Below, piece after piece: positions 57,625-64,000 of a stretch of DNA of 64,000 bases (its first letter is position 1; every line of letters begins with the position of its first letter). Made by a program: the position numbers and the translations under genes. Source of the DNA: Neofusicoccum parvum (lineage: Eukaryota; Ascomycota; Dothideomycetes; Botryosphaeriales; Botryosphaeriaceae); NCBI GenBank assembly GCA_020912385.1, contig CP087218.1, positions 1,364,001-1,428,000 on the forward strand, read 5' to 3'. The notes under the pieces were generated by a model. The model had not been told where the DNA came from. It did no database searches and saw only the letters and a program-made list of their open reading frames with translations.

Positions 57625-58665
57625 GTCCTTCTTTCTTGGTGTTACTTAGGGGGCGATCTGTGATTTGTTCGGGATACCACTTGGCATTTGTTTTAGTTCG
57701 TTAATATCGGGTCGTAATACCACCGGGATTCTCTTCATGCCGCGTCCGCATGCAAAGGCTGTTCCACGGCGGGCGCTCCGGGTTGCCCTTCCTCGGTCTC
57801 TGACGTAGTCCCTTCATTGTCCCTTTGTGTTGTTGACTTCCACGTTGGCGGCTTGACTGGGATGATGGTGGACGAGGCGAGGATTATCCAATCCAACACT
57901 TTAGCCAGAAGCAGGAGCAGGAGCGGGAAGGAAAGGGCTTGGCTGCAGTCAAGCTGCCGGCAGCGCTAGACCCTGGGGCGACATGGCGTCTGAGCGGCAC
58001 GCGATCTGCAGCGGGCCCTAATGGGCGGGGAAGATGCCGGGCGAAACAGACGCGGGCGATCGCTTGGTGGCTGACAACGCCTGGTTTTTTTTTCTTGAGA
58101 CAGGTTGCTACTTGCAAAAGCACACCTCGCGTCCGGCGCCTGTGCTGAGATATGCCGCGAAACGCGCTCCACACGGCGGCGGCCACCGCACGGCCGCGAG
58201 TCCGCAGCTCCCTGGTCGCTTCGATGGAGCTCCACGCGCATCGGCGATCTAGCCCATTAGCGCCGCCTGCACTCCAGCACTTACTCAGTAACCGCATTGT
58301 CTAGAATTCCCATGCGCAGAATTGCCCTCGCCGCCCGCCTCGCTGGCCCCCATCGCGCCCCAGAACAAGCCCCCAGCCCGAGACGACAGTCCCCGCGTCA
58401 AGCTGGTCCCTGTACCCGCGCGAAACTGGCCCTTTCTTCACGCACCAGCTGCACATGCCGGAACCCGCTCGCCACGCTGCTTACCGTTTCGGGCACTTCC
58501 TCAACCACCCTTTGTACGACCGCTGAACTCCGTCTGGATTCGCCGCTGCGCGCTCGACCCTTTCCCCTGCCGCCTTACCCACCGTCACGCTGGGCGGCCT
58601 AGACCTCGAGCGGCGAGCGAACAGCCCATTGCCACCAGCGCAGACGGCGCCGTCCGCGAGACGCG
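57625..58665. other. Intergenic, histidine kinase upstream region
   Basis: This 1.04-kb stretch has no recognised gene. It holds the ABP2 3' UTR and the kinase promoter. Confidence 0.45.
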
Positions 58666-61600
58666 ATGCTGGCGTCGTTTGCGAGCAAGGGCGGCGGCGG
58701 GCTGAGCCACCGCAGCAGCAGCACCAGCAGCGAAGCCTCGCGCCCTCCGACGGGCGAGTCGAGGGCGCCGAGCGAGCCCGCGTGGTCCATCTTCGGCGCG
58801 CACACGTCGCAGCCGCTCTCCTCCCACCACCACGGCCACCCGCAAGGCCCCGAGTCGGAGCCCGAGATCCCGTCCAGGGAGGACGACGTGCTGTTCGCCG
58901 GCGTGCCGCTCATCGACTTCCTCGACCTCGACGCCAGACCCGTCTTCGTCGTTGACCTGCTCGCGAAACCGGCGTCGACGTCTGCGGCGCGCGCGACGTC
59001 CTCGGCGCCCTTGTCGCTGCCCATCATATATCACAATCAGGCGCTGCAGGATGCGGGGAATCTGATGGAGGTGGTCGAGGGATATGCGCTGGCCAGCCCG
59101 TACGGGCAGCCGGCTTGGGTCACCTACCCGGTTTTCAGGGCCTGGGTGCTGGATCATATGCGGAGGGCCTTTGCGAAGAAGAAGTCCACCATTGTGTATG
59201 GGGGCATGACTTGGTCGGCCACGACGGTTCGGAGGCGTTGGAAGGTACTGTATGGCGAAGCTTATCGGCATCCTGATCATCTGACCGCGTCCTACTCGAA
59301 CATTTATTTTTCGACTAAAAACGTGGGTGTCGGTGAGCCGACACCAGCGGAGGAGAAGGTCGACGAGTTGGACAGATTTGAGAAAGAGACGGAAACTCCA
59401 AAAGAGGAGCCAGCAGAAGAGCCGAATGTAACGGAAGGACCGGCGGTTATGACGCCGGAGGAGCCTACAGAGGTGCAGACGGAGAAGCTAAAGATGACAG
59501 AAGAGCCCGCGGAGATACCGCCAGAAGACCCGAAGTGGATGGCAGAGGAGCCGAGACAGGCCAGGGCAGAAACGGAAGCACAGAGACTCAGGAAGGACTC
59601 GTTGAAATACGAAAGGAGACTCAGCTTACCGCCACCTGTCAGCGCGGTGCCTCTCCTCCCTGGAACCAGCACGTACTATCGACAGAGTTCATTGCCAGCT
59701 GCTGTTCGATACGACTGGACTTGCACCCCTCCTCCGCCTAACCTCGCACCGCACGTTCAATTAATCCGTGACAAAGACTGGTCGAAGACTCCGCTTGGCC
59801 CAGTCGAGTCGTGGTCGCCTACCTTGAGATTCATGTGCAACCTGGTAATGGCATGTCCGAATCCTGCGATTATCTTTTGGGGTCCAGAGTTGAACATGAT
59901 CTACAACGAAGCATATATTCCTATCGCGGGAGCCAAACATCCAAACATGCTAGGCGCTCCACCATGGATCAGTTTTAAAGAGGCTTGGAATGACTTTGAG
60001 CCGTTTTTGCGAAACTGCGAAGAGTCTGGTTGCGGAGCAATGGTAGAAAACATGCTACTTTTTGTCAACCGAGGAAGTGGCGGCAAGGAAGAGATGTATT
60101 GCTCTTTCAGCTTCACGCCCATCTTGGATGACGATAAGATTGTCGGATGGCACGAGGTCACCTTTGAAACAACGAAACATATGATCACCGAAAGGCGGGT
60201 CTCTACCCTCCTCGCACTCAGCGAGAGACTTTCGACATCTATGACTCTCAAAAATTTCTGGGAGAATGTCCTGGACGGATTAAGGTCCAACCCACAAGAT
60301 CTTGGGTTTGCCGTATTGTATTCCGTAAGTGACCTAGCTAACGAGAGGCACCCGGGAAGTCCTGATCTATCTGCATCGAGACGCTACGAATTAGAAGGGA
60401 GTGTCGGCGTACCGGAAGGCCATCCTGCCGTGGCGACACGTCTTGACGTAGCTCTCGGCAGGGATTGCTACATGCGATATTTCCGTGCAGCCGCCGAGTC
60501 CAAGGAACCTCTTTATCTAAGCGTCAGGGACGGTTCACTTCCGGAAAGTCTGGTGCGCGGAATTGACTCGCGAGCATGGAACGAGCCGTGCGACTCTGTC
60601 GTCATTTGCGCTGTCCGTCCTACAACGGGCCATGCTACAAACCGCGATACCGCTCTTGGTTTCTTGATCATAGGCTTGAACTCTCATCGGCCGTATAATG
60701 AGTCGTACAGGAAGTTCATCCAGTTACTTAACCGTCAGATCACCACGTCTCTTGCGTCCCTCTTGCTGCTTGAGGAAGAGACCAGGCGCGGCCGCACCAT
60801 TGCCGAACAGGCTGCCCTCGACCAGCAGAAGATCGAGGAGCAGTTGCAAATCCGAACAAGGGAGCTCGAACAAAGTGAACTCCAGCTTCAACACTTTGCA
60901 GATGCAGTGCCTATTGGGATCTTCATCACCGAGTTTAGCCCGGACAATATGGACGGCAGGTATCGCTACCGGAATGAAAGATGGTTCGAGCTGATGGGCG
61001 ACTCACGTGAGAACGTCTCGAGCTGGAAGAGCCCATTGTGGCAGAAGATGCATTCAGACGACATACCCGCCGTGGAGAAATGCTGGAGGAAGCTTATGCA
61101 GGAGAGAACGGAAGAGAGTTTTGAGTTCAGGATTCCGAGAGTAGGAGGTGGGCAGTCACCAGTGGACGATACCTTCAAGTTTACGTGGATTCTTTGCGTA
61201 AGTCTTCCAGACCTTGAGCAGGTTGAATGGTGCCGAAGAAAAAGGAGGACGTTTCCGAAAGCTAATTGTGGATTTACAGCACGCCTTTTCTGTCATGACC
61301 GATGACGGCTGGCTTCGATCCATCGTGGGGTCTGTCACCGATATTACGACCGTCAAATGGGCGGAAGATATCCAAAAACGTAAGATGGAGGACGCCATAG
61401 AGGCGAAGAGACAACAAGAAAACTTCATTGACGTTACATCGCACGAGATGCGCAACCCTCTCAGCGCCATAATGATCTCCGGTGAGTCTACCAGATAGCC
61501 GTCCTCGGGCAGCCAGTCACCATGTCTTTGCTAATTTTTCTAGCGGACGACATCATCTCGACGTTACGGGATCTAGATCGAAACTCGAGCGATTTTGACA

Positions 61601-63132
61601 CAATCATCAAGAACAGCGTTGATGCTGCCCAAACTGTGCTGCACTGTGCCCAGCACCAGAAGAGGATTGGTAAGCAGTTCGTACCTTTCACGGAAACTGC
61701 TATCTGACACCCCACAGTCGACGACATTTTGACTATCAGCAAGCTTGATTCTGGCCTTTTTTCCATCAACCCAGTCGAGGTGCAACCAGTGGCCCTTGTC
61801 AACGACCTTTCCAAAATGTTTAATGGCGAATATAACGCCGCCGGTATAACGCAGACAATCTGTGTTGAAGATTCTTTCAAATCACTCCAGGTTGATTGGG
61901 TCCTGTTGGACTCAAGCCGACTCACCCAAATTCTTATTAATCTGATCACGAACAGCATCAAATTCACTCAATACCAATCCAAACGTGAAATAAAAATCAG
62001 CCTCGGAGCGTCAGTCGAGAAACCAACCGAGAGCACAGAAGGCATACAGTACTTGGATTTCCGGATGACGCGCGAGGACTTGACTCAGCGGAAGGAGTGG
62101 GGCAATGGCGAAGAGCTGTATCTGCATTTCTCTGTCTCGGATACAGGGTGCGGACTAACCATGGATGAGAAGAAACTCCTCTTCATGCGGTTCTCGCAAG
62201 CACCGCGGACGATGGTGCATTACGGAGGATCCGGGCTAGGCCTTTTTATCTGCCGCGAGCTCACTGAGCTCCAAGGAGGATCCATAGGCGTCGAATCTGA
62301 GTCCGGTAAAGGCTCAACTTTCGCATTCTACGTCAAGACGCGTCGAAGAGTGCCACGAACTCCGGAGATACCCAGCCGCCGCGCAGCACATCAAATACCC
62401 GAATTGACTGCACTCCAGCAGCTGCAAAACATCGAGCAGACCTTCGAGCAGCCGCCCTTGCACCGCAGAGACCAGCACGCGCCCAGCCTATACAGCCACC
62501 AGCAGACACGGCCGTCATCGCCCACGACGACGACTACGACAAACACTACTGCCTCAACGCATTCCCCAGCCACGTCCGTCCCCTGCTCACCGCGCGTCTT
62601 TGATTGCCTGATTGTGGAGGACAACAAGGTCAACCAGTCCGTTATGAGCAAAGGCCTCGTCAAGCTTGGCCATGCCGTGTACGTCGCCAATCACGGCGTC
62701 GAGGCCCTCGACTTCCTGCGCACGACGCGCCTTTGGTGCGGCAACGCAGCCGACGCACAGAACCTAACCGTCGTGCTCATGGACATCGAAATGCCAGTTA
62801 TGGACGGGCTGACATGCGTCAGGAAAATCAGGGAGCTGGAGAGAGAGGGGAAGCTAACGGGCAGGGTCAAGGTTATTGCAATCACCGCGAATGCGCGAGT
62901 GGAGCAAGTCAATACGGCTATGGAGGCGGGGATGGTGAGTCGGCCTTTTTTTGATCTGTGTTTTTGTGCCTGTTCTTGGGTTGACCTAACGGATGTGTAG
63001 GATGATGTCGTCTCCAAGCCGTTTAGAGTTGCGGAGCTCATTTCGAGCATCGAGCGTTTGATTGACGCGAGGGAGCAGGAGGCGGACGCGGAGGCGGAGG
63101 CGGCGGCCGAAGCCGAAACGGTGCAGCAATAG
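58666..63132 (+). CDS. Hybrid histidine kinase with receiver domain
   Basis: Five exons (introns 61198-61279, 61482-61543, 61670-61717 and 62935-63000) sum to 4209 nt, 1402 residues. The N-terminal 350 residues are low-complexity, with acidic Pro-rich stretches (EEPAEEPNVTEG..., EEPAEIPPEDP). A sensor region follows: KTPLGPVESWSPTLRFM...NPAIIFWGPELNMIYN (PAS-like), a GAF-like section and a second PAS-like part near 770-840, preceded by a coiled coil. The H-box SHEMRNP has its phospho-His near 899. ATPase boxes are TNSIKFTQ (N), DTGCGL (G1) and YGGSGLGLFICRELTELQGG (G2). The receiver domain carries VEDN, the phospho-acceptor in MDIEMP and VSKPF. It has no membrane helix, so it is probably a cytosolic input to the Ypd1 phosphorelay. 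The signal is unknown. Confidence 0.94.
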
Positions 63133-64000
63133 CTATGAAAAGGCGGTGCTGCGCTGTTTACTTGGTTTGCTAGCAAGGTTTTTGAGATTTTTTTTTTATC
63201 TCGCCTGGTCGAATTACCTTCCAATGCTTTCTACAACTTGCAACACTTATTTATGGATCGGATGCATCCCAGGTCATATTCCGAGGAGAAGAGACGGGTT
63301 CGGGTGATAAATTTTTTTCCTTTGGGTCATGGGACGAATGCCCATCTCCATGTGGTACAGATTGGAATGAGGCACAGAGAAACCGAGCCGGTTGATGGTG
63401 AAGAAGACCGAGATGGTGTACAACGTTGCGAGGCTGTGTAAACGTCTGTTTCTAGTTTTGTGCCAAATTTGGCATTCATGGCGATCGAGATGCAGCGTTT
63501 CAGCGTATGGCGTTTCATTTGAATATTATATTTAATTGTCTTGTACCGTCTCATTGAGAACAGCAGCTCCAGCATATGCAACTAATTGGGTGGTTGTGTT
63601 CATGACGTGTCTCGCAGATTCGTTCGACGTAGACAGGTTGCACAGCCAACGCAGAGCGCGCCATCTGACTGCCAACCCTCTGTCAAGAATATAAAGACTT
63701 GTCGCCAGCAAGGCGCAGCTTCTTCACCCTCTTCGGATCGACTTGTGACGTGCGTCTTGCCGCGCCGTTGTCCCCACAATTTCCGTCTTCTCCCCGGCGC
63801 GGATCGCCGCTGGTGGAGGCCATGCCAGGATGCCGCGCGCGCTGGAGCTTCGTGCTGGATTGCGGCGCAGCTCGAGGTGAGGGAAAAGAGAAAAATGTCC
63901 GGGGGCTCTGAAAATGCGGCGGCCGGCGCAGGACCGTGACGGCTGCCAGTGCAAGCTAGCGGAGGAGTCTGCGGCGCGGTTGCTGGGCGGGGCTCTTGTT
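63133..64000. other. 3' region of the kinase gene and right edge
   Basis: No gene was recognised in these 868 bp. T-rich sequence follows the kinase stop. The GC-rich right edge may be the promoter of a gene outside the window. Confidence 0.45.

Overview
This 64 kb window looks like nuclear DNA of a filamentous ascomycete (Pezizomycotina, possibly a Dothideomycete; the class cannot be fixed from the sequence alone). The evidence is about two dozen protein genes with many short introns (mostly 42-95 nt, GT...RCTRAC...AG), a Zn2Cys6 regulator, a HET-domain protein, a hybrid histidine kinase, a dispersed 5S rRNA gene, and single scattered tRNA genes. No transposon, rDNA array or CRISPR was seen.

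Layout, left to right. 0.6-1.4 kb: a 5S rRNA gene and an intron-containing tRNA-Tyr. 1.6-8.3 kb: a Zn2Cys6 transcription factor, an ACS-type MFS permease and, divergent from it, an isocitrate lyase/PEP mutase superfamily lyase; this may be one catabolic module. 8.5-14.2 kb: a Nudix protein with C-terminal membrane segments and a large serine-rich membrane protein whose two open frames join through one intron. 14.2-18.3 kb: a gene-poor stretch. 18.3-24.1 kb: flavocytochrome b2-type dehydrogenase, a YwbE-like/zinc-finger protein, a TTC36-like TPR protein, and 4-hydroxyphenylpyruvate dioxygenase (HPPD); the last two share a divergent promoter. 24.4-32.5 kb: HET protein, gamma-tubulin complex component 2 (Spc97/GCP2), and an Atg37/ACBD5-like membrane acyl-CoA-binding protein. 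34-41 kb: a small secreted protein, protein O-mannosyltransferase (PMT2 type), and a sugar porter. 42.5-48 kb: tRNA-Asn with an intron, a 55-bp-arm hairpin, the mitochondrial citrate carrier Yhm2, and mitochondrial citrate synthase. 48.7-57.6 kb: Nrd1/Seb1-like RNA-binding protein, an initiator tRNA-Met, a peroxisomal carrier (PMP47/ANT1 type), and ARS-binding protein Abp2. 58.7-63.1 kb: hybrid histidine kinase.

The most unusual object is the initiator tRNA-Met gene on the minus strand at 52328-52455. A standard 72-nt initiator tRNA is interrupted in its D-stem by a 56-nt insert with all the marks of a spliceosomal intron (GTAAGC donor, ACTAAC branch motif, ATAG acceptor). Removing it exactly restores the tRNA. 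Known nuclear tRNA introns sit next to the anticodon and are removed by the tRNA endonuclease; the tRNA-Tyr and tRNA-Asn genes here have that ordinary kind.

Other points of interest: TTC36 and HPPD head to head (in mammals TTC36 protects HPPD from degradation), the long near-perfect hairpin near 43.1 kb, citrate synthase close to the citrate carrier, and several gene models that only become complete once short introns are recognised.
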